Source: Streptomyces iconiensis (GTDB taxonomy: Bacteria; Actinomycetota; Actinomycetes; Streptomycetales; Streptomycetaceae). From it: DNA of 64,000 nucleotides. Under the pieces are notes generated by a model. The model was not told where the DNA came from and made no database searches. It was given only the letters and a program-made list of their open reading frames with translations. The position numbers and the translations under genes are program-made. Below, in pieces: positions 51,458 to 58,821 of this stretch; within the stretch, counting starts at the first letter, position 1; the number at the start of each line of letters is the position of its first letter. The stretch covers positions 1 to 64,000 of the forward strand of contig NZ_JANCPR020000021.1 of assembly GCF_028657195.3 (NCBI RefSeq), in the 5' to 3' direction.

Positions 51458-51900
51458 GTCAGATCCTGGAGCCCGACGGGGCACGCCCACCGCTGCGCCG
51501 CCGCATCACCGCGCACACGGCCGTGGGCATCGCACGGCTGCTGGCCCACCTTTCCCCCAAGCGCCTGCAGGCGATCCTGCGTGTCCTGCGCCGCGGAGCG
51601 CCCCCGGCCGACCACGCCACCGCCTTGCGGGCGCGGCAGGACGTGACCTCGGTCAGCACCCTGTGCTCGGGCCGCTACTGCCTCCCCCGTTCCCTCGCCA
51701 CAGCCCTGCTCTGCCGACTACGCGGCACCTGGCCCACCTGGTGCACCGGCGTACGCACACCACCCTTCGCCGCACATGCCTGGGTCGAGGCCGACGGCCG
51801 CCGCGTAGGCGAACCCGAAGACACCACCACCTACCGCCCCTTGCTCACCGTCCCCCCACAACAGCCGCACCGGCGCCGCCGTTCCGCTCGCTCAGCATGA
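51454..51900 (+). CDS. Lasso peptide leader peptidase (transglutaminase-like, B2)
   Basis: This 148-residue protein has the Cys-His-Asp triad of lasso B2 proteases: Cys76 in SGRYCLPRSLA, His108 in FAAHAWVEADG and Asp near 123 in VGEPEDTTTY. It removes the leader after the Thr-Gln pair. It starts at GTG 51454, overlapping B1. The last 15 residues are Arg/His-rich and unlike the family. No transporter gene follows, so export of the peptide must rely on another system. Confidence 0.9.
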   Translation: MSQILEPDGARPPLRRRITAHTAVGIARLLAHLSPKRLQAILRVLRRGAPPADHATALRARQDVTSVSTLCSGRYCLPRSLATALLCRLRGTWPTWCTGVRTPPFAAHAWVEADGRRVGEPEDTTTYRPLLTVPPQQPHRRRRSARSA

Positions 51901-51904
51901 CCGG

Positions 51905-52020
51905 GAACGGCGCGTCGGTGGAGCCCCACATGATCAGGTACCCGGCGTTCCACCAGCCGGCGGCTCCGGCACGTCCGCCGGGTCGCCGAGAGTCTGCGGC
52001 GAGGCGACGGCCAGGTCCGC
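51905..52020 (-). pseudogene. Fragment resembling nitrate reductase alpha subunit (NarG)
   Basis: The minus strand encodes ADLAVASPQTLGDPADVPE in one frame and then AGWWNAGYLIMWGSTDAPF in another. From memory this matches a continuous NarG stretch of the type ADLPxASPQxxGDxTDVPES-xDWWNxxYLxMWGSNxP. The break needs a one-base loss between the two parts. Only about 40 residues remain, with nothing similar on either side. It is probably a relic of a nar operon cut away when the lasso or P450 block settled here. A homology search is required to confirm it. Confidence 0.45.
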
Positions 52021-52071
52021 CCGTACCCGCCGGGCCTTCGCCTCCCCATATCGTTGCCCGAGGCAATTTTA

Positions 52072-52110
52072 AGTCAACTGCTTGACTAGTGCCGGACCGA
52101 AGGTATTCAC
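52072..52110 (+). promoter_or_regulatory. Palindrome overlapping a possible promoter of the P450 operon
   Basis: AGTCAA-CTGC-TTGACT (52072-52087) is a perfect dyad. Its right arm TTGACT could be a -35 box, with TATTCA (52104-52109) as a -10 box at 16-base spacing. A TetR gene lies inside the operon, so this is its likely operator. Confidence 0.5.
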
Positions 52111-52142
52111 TCGCCGGGCGAGCACGGACCCGCCGCACAGAC

Positions 52143-52256
52143 CCCTTCACGGGACCGCCCGTGGGTCCGTCCACGGAACCGTTCACGTCCACGGGTCCGG
52201 TTCCGTCCACGGGTCCGTTCGCCTCCAGGGGCCCGTTCACGGGTCCGTCCAGGAGT
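52143..52256 (+). repeat. Degenerate GTCCACGGGTCCGTTC repeats upstream of the P450
   Basis: Units of about 17-18 bases built on ACGGGTCCG recur five or six times between the promoter-like site and the chosen start. The array is open in the P450 frame, where it would encode Thr-Gly-Pro repeats. The GGAGGA site just after it argues that it is untranslated leader. Confidence 0.6.
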
Positions 52257-52283
52257 CGCCCCCGAGCCCGGAGGAAGATCCCG

Positions 52284-53603
52284 GTGACAGAAGCGCGGAA
52301 CGCGGAGTCGCTGCCCTACCCGCTCAAGGCGCCCTCGGCGCTGGAACCTTCGAAGGAGTGGGCAGAGCTTCGTACGCAGTGCCCGGTCGCGCGGATCACG
52401 CTCCCGAGCGGGGACGAGGCGTCACTCCTGACGCGGTACGACGACGTGCGCACGGCGCTGTCCGATCCACGCTTCAGCCGCGAGGGGCTGACCCGGCCCG
52501 ACGCGGCCCGCGTCTCGGCGGGGGAAGCGGGCAGCGTCTTCGACAGCCCGATGGCGCGGACACTCAACGCGGTGGGGCACCAGCGGTGGCGGCGCACGGT
52601 CGGAAAGTGGTTCACCGCGAAACGTATGGCGGCGCTGCGGCCCGACATGGAAGCCATGGCCGAGCAGCTCGTCGACGCCATGGCGGAGCGGAGCCGTCCC
52701 GCCGACCTCGTCAGCGGGCTGGCGTTCCCGCTGCCGGTGTACGTGATCTGCCGCATGCTCGGTGTCCCGGAGAGCGACAGGGACCGCTTCAAGACCTGGT
52801 CGGACACCTTCCTGAACACCACCCGGTACACAACAGAGGAAATGCGCGCGGCGCACAGGGAGTTCGCCGCCTATATGGCCGCCCTCATCGACGGCAAGCG
52901 CGCCGAGCCGGGAGACGACCTGCTCAGCCTGCTGATGACCGGCGCGAGCGGTACGGGCGGGGCCGGTGGCACGGGTGGGTTCGGCGGTACGGGCGGGCCC
53001 GGTGGTACGGGCGGGCCCGGTGGTACGGGCGGCGCCGGTGATACGGGCAGCGCAGCTCAGCCGATGGGCGAGGACGCGCTCGTGGCCACGGGCCAGGCGC
53101 TGCTGCTGGCCGGTCATGAGACCACCGCCGGCTTCATCGCGCTGATGGTGGCCCATCTCCTCGCCGACCGGCAGCGATGGGAACGCCTGCTGGCCGACCC
53201 CTCGCTGGTGCGCACGGCGGTGGAGGAGAGCCTGCGGTACGACCCGAACGGGGCCAACTTCGGCATGCTCCGCTACACCCACGAGGACACCGAACTCTCC
53301 AGCGGCACCGTGCCGGCGGGGACCACCGTGGTGTGCGGCATGGCGTCGGCCAACCGCGACGAGAGCGTATGGAGCGACGCGCACGGTATGGACCTGGGCC
53401 GCAGCCCCAACCGGCATCTCACCTTCGGCGCGGGCCCGCACTCCTGTCTCGGCCAGCCGCTCGCCCGTACCGAGATGCAGGCCGCACTCGACGTACTGCT
53501 GCGCCGCCTGCCCACCCTCCGCCTCGCCGTCGACCCCGGCGAACTGCGGGCACACGAGGGGCTGCTCACCGCACCGTTGCGCGCATTGCCGGTGACGTGG
53601 TGA
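52284..53603 (+). CDS. Cytochrome P450 with a Gly-Thr repeat loop
   Basis: This 439-residue CYP105-like P450 has the oxygen-activation motif LLLAGHETT near residues 274-282, ExxR in VEESLRYDP and the heme loop FGAGPHSCLGQPLAR with Cys near residue 388. Between about residues 220 and 258, before the I helix, it has GGTGGPGGTGG-type repeats, an insert normal relatives lack. Start GTG 52284 has GGAGGA at 52270-52275. GTGA overlap joins it to the TetR gene. Electron supply is probably by the ferredoxin encoded 800 bases downstream. Confidence 0.9.
   Translation: MTEARNAESLPYPLKAPSALEPSKEWAELRTQCPVARITLPSGDEASLLTRYDDVRTALSDPRFSREGLTRPDAARVSAGEAGSVFDSPMARTLNAVGHQRWRRTVGKWFTAKRMAALRPDMEAMAEQLVDAMAERSRPADLVSGLAFPLPVYVICRMLGVPESDRDRFKTWSDTFLNTTRYTTEEMRAAHREFAAYMAALIDGKRAEPGDDLLSLLMTGASGTGGAGGTGGFGGTGGPGGTGGPGGTGGAGDTGSAAQPMGEDALVATGQALLLAGHETTAGFIALMVAHLLADRQRWERLLADPSLVRTAVEESLRYDPNGANFGMLRYTHEDTELSSGTVPAGTTVVCGMASANRDESVWSDAHGMDLGRSPNRHLTFGAGPHSCLGQPLARTEMQAALDVLLRRLPTLRLAVDPGELRAHEGLLTAPLRALPVTW
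52950..53050 (+). repeat. In-frame minisatellite inside the P450 gene
   Basis: Units of GGTACGGGCGGGCCCGGT and variants repeat about five times. They keep the frame and encode Gly-Gly-Thr-Gly-Gly-Pro. Copy number may vary between strains. Confidence 0.7.
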
Positions 53604-54256
53604 CCGCCGTGAAGACCGCACGCGACGACCGTACGGCCGAGACCAGGAACGCGATCATGGCCGCCGCTGAACGGCTCTTCGCCGAGCACGGTCTGTCCGT
53701 CGTCTCCAACCGCCAGATCGCCGAAGCGGCGGGGCAGCGGAACAACGCCGTCGTCGGCTACCACTTCGGCAGCAAGACCGACCTCGTGCGCGCGATCATG
53801 ACCAGGCGCGGCGAGCAGACCGACCGGATCCGCGCCGAGCACGTGGCGGCTCTCGGCGACAGCGACGACCTCCGTGACTGGGTCGGCGCCCTGGTCAGAC
53901 CGGCGACCGAACACCTGGCCTCGCTCGGCACCCCGTCATGGAACGCGCGCCTGACGGTCCAGGTCATGACCGACCCCACCATGCGCGTCCTGGTCTCCGA
54001 GGAGGCGTGCACCCGTCCGCACCTGCGGCAGATCCTCGATGGCCTCGGCCGCTGCCTGGCCGATGTGCCGGCCGCCGTACGCACCGAACGCGGCGCCATG
54101 GCCCGCAACTTGATCACCAGCATGTGCGCGGAACGCGAGCGCGCCCTGGCCGAGAACACCGGCCTGCTGCACCACTCCTGGGCCCACACGGCCGACGCGC
54201 TGACCGACGCGATCGTCGGCCTGCTGACGGCCCCGGTCACGCGGCGCAGGGCGTGA
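53600..54256 (+). CDS. TetR-family regulator
   Basis: This 218-residue TetR protein has helix-turn-helix AAERLFAEHGLSVVSNRQIAEAAGQRNNAVVGYHFGSKTDLV in the first 70 residues; the ligand domain includes NARLTVQVMTDPTMRVLVSEE. Translation is coupled to the P450 by GTGA at 53600. Lying between a P450 and its ferredoxin, it probably senses the P450 substrate and represses from the palindrome at 52072. Confidence 0.88.
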   Translation: MTAVKTARDDRTAETRNAIMAAAERLFAEHGLSVVSNRQIAEAAGQRNNAVVGYHFGSKTDLVRAIMTRRGEQTDRIRAEHVAALGDSDDLRDWVGALVRPATEHLASLGTPSWNARLTVQVMTDPTMRVLVSEEACTRPHLRQILDGLGRCLADVPAAVRTERGAMARNLITSMCAERERALAENTGLLHHSWAHTADALTDAIVGLLTAPVTRRRA

Positions 54257-54271
54257 CCGCTCGCCCGACCG

Positions 54272-54352
54272 CGTACGGAGCCGCTCGCACCATCCCCCCG
54301 TACGGAACCGCTCGCATCACCGCCCGTACGGAACCGCTCGCATCACCACTCC
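54272..54352 (+). repeat. Three tandem 26-27-bp repeats between tetR and ferredoxin genes
   Basis: The unit CGTACGGAACCGCTCGCATC plus six or seven bases occurs at about 54272, 54299 and 54325. The second and third copies are nearly identical. A partial fourth copy precedes the ferredoxin ribosome site. Its role is unknown; the CGTACG core is palindromic. Confidence 0.7.
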
Positions 54353-54398
54353 ACGCCGAACCGTCCGCATTACCTCGTACCGGAGGGAACCCCAGCCC

Positions 54399-54599
54399 AT
54401 GAAGATCAACGTTGACGAGGAGAGGTGCTGCGGCGCCGGACAGTGCGTCATGCTCGCGCCGGAAGTCTTCGACCAGCGCGACGAGGACGGCATCGTGATG
54501 CTCCTCGACGCCGAACCCCCGGCCGAGCAGCACGGTCCCGTACGGGAGGCCGCAGAGATGTGTCCCGCCGCCGCCATCCGCCTCAGCGAGGGCACATGA
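54399..54599 (+). CDS. Ferredoxin of the P450-partner type
   Basis: A 66-residue single-cluster ferredoxin. It has CCGAGQCVMLAPEVFDQ (cluster Cys in positions about 10, 11 and 16) and a C-terminal MCPAAAI Cys-Pro motif, the pattern of 3Fe-4S or 4Fe-4S ferredoxins that feed actinomycete P450s. GGAGGGAAC precedes ATG 54399. It lies between two P450 genes and may serve both. A reductase is not encoded nearby. Confidence 0.93.
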   Translation: MKINVDEERCCGAGQCVMLAPEVFDQRDEDGIVMLLDAEPPAEQHGPVREAAEMCPAAAIRLSEGT

Positions 54600-54738
54600 G
54601 CGTTCCGGGAAACGCGGCCGGGAGCGTGCCGCTGCTCGGCGCCTCCGCTGCCTGCCTCGGCACGCCCAGCCGCACAGCGCACCCACCCGGACCGGTAGCT
54701 GTGCCCCGACGACCGGTTCCGACTGCCGGAGGACCAAC

Positions 54739-55977
54739 ATGACCACCAGGCCCGAGGCGGACGCCAACTCCGCCCACCCGTTCCCCGACTTCCCCCACCC
54801 CCGCTCCTCCGCATGCCCCTTCGGAGTCTCGCCGGAGATGCGTGCCCTCCGGGACCGGGGCGCGGTCAGCAGGGTCCGGTCCTGGGGAGGGAGCACGCCC
54901 TGGGTGGTTACGAGCCACGCCGAACAGAAGGCCCTGCTGGCCGACCCCCGGCTCAGCGCCGACTTCTCCCACCCCGGCTTTCCCAGCCCCGTCGACCCCG
55001 AGAAGGCGGGCAGGGGAAGGCGGGACATGAGCTTTGTCGGCATGGACGACCCGGAACACGCCCGGCTGCGGCGCATGGTCAGCGGCGTCTTCACCGTCAA
55101 ACGCATGCGGGCGCTGCGCCCCGTCGTACAGAAGATGACCGACGACTTCATCGACAGCATGCTCGCGGGCCCCAGGCCCGCCGACCTGGTCCAGGCGCTC
55201 GCGCTGCCCCTCCCCTCGCTCGTCATCTCCCGGCTGCTCGGTGTGCCCTACGAGGACCACGAGTTCTTCCAGACCAACAGCAGGACCATCGTCTCCTCCG
55301 TGGCCACGGCCGAGGCCAGGAGCACCGCGCACACCAACCTCGCCGGCTACCTCGACGACCTGGTCGCCAGGAAGACCACCGACCCCGGCGACGACCTGCT
55401 CACCCAGCTCGGCGAGCGCGTCGGGGCCGGAGAGCTGACCCGTCAACAGGCGGCCTCCATGGGCGTGTTGCTGCTCCTCGGCGGGCACGAGACCACCGCC
55501 AACATGATCACCCTCGGTACGCTCCTGCTGCTGGAGCACCCCGGACAACTGGCCGCCATCCGCGAGGCCGACGACCCCAAGGTGATCGCCGACGCCGTGG
55601 AAGAACTGCTGCGCTACCCCTCCATCGTCCACCTCGGGCGCCGCAGGACGGCGCTGGAGGACATCGACATCGCGGGGGAGACCATCCGCGCCGGTGAGGG
55701 CGTCATCCTCCTCAGCGAACTCGCCAACCGCGACCCCAGCGCCTTCCCCGACCCCGACACCCTGGACCTGACCCGCGACGCCCGCTCCCACCTGGCCTTC
55801 GGAGCCGGTACGCACCACTGCGTCGGCCAGCCACTGGCCCGCATGGAACTCCAGATCCTCTACCCCACCCTCTTCTGCCGCGTCCCCACCCTGCGCACCG
55901 CTGTCGAAACGGACCAGGTGCCCTTCAAGCACGACGCCGTCATCTACGGCGTACACGAACTCCCGGTCACCTGGTAG
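54739..55977 (+). CDS. Cytochrome P450
   Basis: This 412-residue CYP105-type P450 shows MDDPEHARLRRMVSGVFTVKRM (C helix), LLLLGGHETTANM (I helix), VEELLRYPS (ExxR) and HLAFGAGTHHCVGQPLARME (heme loop). GGAGGA precedes ATG 54739. The gap of 139 bases after the ferredoxin holds no gene. CYP105 members oxidise varied small molecules, including drugs and secondary metabolites; the substrate is unknown. Confidence 0.92.
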   Translation: MTTRPEADANSAHPFPDFPHPRSSACPFGVSPEMRALRDRGAVSRVRSWGGSTPWVVTSHAEQKALLADPRLSADFSHPGFPSPVDPEKAGRGRRDMSFVGMDDPEHARLRRMVSGVFTVKRMRALRPVVQKMTDDFIDSMLAGPRPADLVQALALPLPSLVISRLLGVPYEDHEFFQTNSRTIVSSVATAEARSTAHTNLAGYLDDLVARKTTDPGDDLLTQLGERVGAGELTRQQAASMGVLLLLGGHETTANMITLGTLLLLEHPGQLAAIREADDPKVIADAVEELLRYPSIVHLGRRRTALEDIDIAGETIRAGEGVILLSELANRDPSAFPDPDTLDLTRDARSHLAFGAGTHHCVGQPLARMELQILYPTLFCRVPTLRTAVETDQVPFKHDAVIYGVHELPVTW

Positions 55978-56048
55978 CGCCCCAGACCCTCGCCCGGAGG
56001 AGAGCGCACCGGCGTAGTCGCGGCACCCGGTCGGGCGGCAACGAGCCA

Positions 56049-56070
56049 AGCCCGCCCGCACGCGCGGGCT
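56049..56070 (+). terminator. Hairpin between convergent P450 and SRPBCC genes
   Basis: AGCCCGC (56049-56055) and GCGGGCT (56064-56070) pair perfectly with an eight-base loop. It lies midway between the two convergent stops and could terminate both transcripts. Confidence 0.5.
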
Positions 56071-56087
56071 GCCGCGCCCGACGCGCA

Positions 56088-56588
56088 TCAAGACCGCGGC
56101 TCGTCCGCCCCGCCCCCGATCTCCGCCGCGGTCTCCGCCCCGGTCTCCGACTCCTGAGCCGAACAGCTGGCGAGGTCATCAGCCATGCGCCGCATCACCC
56201 GGGGCAGAACGAACGGCATGACCCAGCCGACACCGGGCCGCATACGCCAGGCCCCGTGCCAACTTATCGCCGTACCACCCCCGTTGACCGGCTCCAGCCC
56301 GACCACAGCCCGGTAGTCCCTCAGCACATGGTTGAAGGCGTCCTCGTACGCCAGGCGCCGACCCCGCACCAGCTCCGTCAGCCGCTCCCCGGTGACAACC
56401 CGACCCGTACGCAACGCGCGGACCGCCCCGACACCGCCGCGCCCCTCGGGACCGAGCCCGCTCGAACGCTCCGCCACCAGCTCGTCCGGCCCGGAGGACC
56501 ACCGCGGCCGGCTACGACCGTCGATCAGCAGCCCCACACGGTGCCGAAAAGCGTACGACGCCCCACTGACAACCCCGTTGGCCTCCAC
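56088..56588 (-). CDS. SRPBCC-family protein
   Basis: This 166-residue protein resembles the polyketide cyclase/START-like fold: LLIDGRSRPRWSSGPDELV, GVGAVRALRTGRVVTGERLTE, RRLAYEDAFNHVLRDYRAVV and GGGTAISWHGAWRMRPG. The C-terminal 25 residues are Glu/Ala-rich. I chose GTG 56588 because a GGGGAGG site lies nine bases upstream; no ATG fits. Such proteins bind hydrophobic ligands. It may act with the adjacent P450s, but the orientation is opposite. Confidence 0.7.
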   Translation of the reverse strand: MEANGVVSGASYAFRHRVGLLIDGRSRPRWSSGPDELVAERSSGLGPEGRGGVGAVRALRTGRVVTGERLTELVRGRRLAYEDAFNHVLRDYRAVVGLEPVNGGGTAISWHGAWRMRPGVGWVMPFVLPRVMRRMADDLASCSAQESETGAETAAEIGGGADEPRS

Positions 56589-56960
56589 CGCCCCCGCACC
56601 TCCCCGACGACTCGGAACCGCACCCGTGGACCGACGGGCACGGCCCCACCGGGAGAACGCGCACCCGCCGCCCGCCGAACAGCAAAGCCCCCGGCCCCTC
56701 GACCCCGCCTCCGCCGGGAATTCGTCCGATAAGTGGGCTGTCTCCCTGGCGAAGAGGGCCATCGGTGGCCCAACCGGTGTTGTCGCAGAAAGAACGGGCG
56801 ACGCCGGTGCGCTGGTACCGGCGTGGGCCCGCTGCGCCCCGTACGCTGACCTGCGGCTGGGCCCGGAATGCGCACATTGCGAGGAGTACGGCATCTCCTC
56901 CGGGGCACCCACGGACGAGGACACGAACCGCACACAGAACTTGGCAAGGTGACGCTCTTC

Positions 56961-58397
56961 ATGGTTGAGACGGCCTCGGCAGCGCAGCCATCCAGCCACC
57001 ACGGCAAGGCCGTGGGCATCTCGATCGCGGCGGCGGTCGGCGGATTCCTCTTCGGCTTCGACTCTTCCGTCATCAACGGTGCGGTGGACGCCCTGAGCGG
57101 ACACTTCCACCTCGGTGAGTTCCTCTCAGGCTTCGTCGTCTCCATCGCGCTGCTCGCCTGCGCGGTCGGTGCCTGGTACGCGGGCCGGCTCGCCGACGGC
57201 TGGGGCAGGCGCCGGGTGATGCTGCTCGGCTCGGCGCTGTTCATCATCAGCTCGGCCGGCTCAGCCTTCGCCTTCTCGGTACCCGATCTGCTGCTGTGGC
57301 GCGTCATCGGCGGCCTCGGTATCGGCATCGCCTCCGTGATCGCCCCCGCCTACATCTCCGAGGTCGCCCCCGCCTCCGGCCGCGGCGCACTCGGCTCGCT
57401 CCAGCAGCTGGCGATCACCATCGGCCAGCTCGTCGTCCTCAGCTCCAACAAGGGACTGGCCGGAGCCGCCGGCGGCTCCGCGCACGAACTGTGGTTCGGC
57501 ATGCCGGCCTGGCGCTGGATGTTCCTGGTGGGAGTCATCCCCGCCGCCGTCTACGGCATCCTCGCGTTCGTCATCCCCGAATCGCCCCGCTACCTCGTCC
57601 TCGTAGGCAAGGACGAGAAGGCCGCCGGCGTCCTCCGCAGGGTCTCAGGCGTCGCCGAACCAGAGGCCAAGGTCGACGAGATCCGCGAGACGCTACGCAA
57701 GGAGCACAAGAGCAGCTTCCGCGACATCCGCGGCCCCCGCTTCGGGCTGCACCCGCTGGTCTGGGTCGGCATCATCCTGGCCGCTTTCCAGCAGCTCGTC
57801 GGCATCAACGCGATCTTCTACTACTCGACGACGCTGTGGAAGTCGGTCGGCTTCAGCGAGTCCAACTCCTTCACGACGTCCGTCATCACCGCAGGCATCA
57901 ACGTCGTCATGACCGTGGTCTCGATGCTGTTCGTCGACCGCGTCGGACGCCGCAGGCTGCTGACCATCGGCTCCGTCGGCATGTTCCTCGCGCTGACGCT
58001 CACCGCCGTCGCCTTCTCCCAGCAGCGCGGCAGCGGGGAGGACGTCAGCCTGCCCGACCCGTACGGCCCCCTGGCCCTCATCGGCGCCAACGCCTTCGTC
58101 GTCTTCTTCGCCCTCTCCTGGGGCCCCATCATGTGGATCCTCCTCGCGGAGATGTTCCCCAACCGCATGCGCGCCATGGCCCTCGCCATCGGCACCACCT
58201 CCAACTGGATCTTCAACTTCATCGTCACCTTCTCCTTCGAACCCATGACCGACAAAGTCGGCCTCTCCTGGCTCTACGGCGCCTTCGCCTTCTTCGCCCT
58301 GGCCTCCTTCATCTTCGTCCGCGCCAAGATCCCCGAGACGAAGCAGCGCGAGCTGGAGTCCATGACCGGCGAGACCTATCAGCGGCCGGCGCGGTAG
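56961..58397 (+). CDS. Sugar:proton symporter, GlcP-like MFS protein
   Basis: This 478-residue sugar porter starts with AVGGFLFGFDSSVINGAVDAL, the family's first-helix signature. Further motifs are GRLADGWGRRRVM, PAYISEVAPASGRGALGSLQQLAITIGQ, PESPRYLVLVGK, FQQLVGINAIFYYSTTLW and PETKQRELE. This is the pattern of Streptomyces GlcP and related hexose permeases. ATG 56961 has AAGGTGA upstream. It probably imports glucose or another hexose. The gene stands alone. Confidence 0.9.
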   Translation: MVETASAAQPSSHHGKAVGISIAAAVGGFLFGFDSSVINGAVDALSGHFHLGEFLSGFVVSIALLACAVGAWYAGRLADGWGRRRVMLLGSALFIISSAGSAFAFSVPDLLLWRVIGGLGIGIASVIAPAYISEVAPASGRGALGSLQQLAITIGQLVVLSSNKGLAGAAGGSAHELWFGMPAWRWMFLVGVIPAAVYGILAFVIPESPRYLVLVGKDEKAAGVLRRVSGVAEPEAKVDEIRETLRKEHKSSFRDIRGPRFGLHPLVWVGIILAAFQQLVGINAIFYYSTTLWKSVGFSESNSFTTSVITAGINVVMTVVSMLFVDRVGRRRLLTIGSVGMFLALTLTAVAFSQQRGSGEDVSLPDPYGPLALIGANAFVVFFALSWGPIMWILLAEMFPNRMRAMALAIGTTSNWIFNFIVTFSFEPMTDKVGLSWLYGAFAFFALASFIFVRAKIPETKQRELESMTGETYQRPAR

Positions 58398-58821
58398 TGC
58401 CCTGAGCGGGGCGGTCATTCAAGAACTGAGACGAGGCCCCGAGGAACCTCGTTCACCGGCCCTCCGTCGGAACCCGCACAAAGCGCCACCACCGCATGCC
58501 CACGGTCTGCGCCGAGGGCGGGGAGTGGTGACACTGCTGAAGCCGTGTTACTCAGGAGCGGTCCGCAGCGCACTCGGATTGCGAACCGGATGCCCCTCCA
58601 ACGCCGTGCCCCTCCGCCGTCCCTGACTCGCGTCAAGGATCCGGACTCCTGAATCTCCTGCGCCTTCGGCTGCCGCTCGCAGCAGGCGGGCAGGCCGAGA
58701 CAGGACTCTTGGGACCTACGGTCGAATTCCCGTACGGGGGAGTGCCTTCTCTTCTAGGATCCGAGTCTCTTCCAGGGGCCCGAGGACCTGGAGGACCCAC
58801 TTCAGTAACGGGGGGAAGCCA
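58398..58821. other. 424-bp intergenic region
   Basis: No convincing gene is seen. A weak stem, ACGAGG (58431-58436) with CCTCGT (58447-58452), follows the transporter stop and may be its terminator. GGGGGAAG at 58810-58817 is the ribosome site of the lipoprotein. The rest has no recognisable feature. Confidence 0.4.

Noticed and set aside
58415..58636. Small minus-strand ORF after the sugar transporter
   Set aside because: No ribosome site, no recognisable pattern and no operon context.
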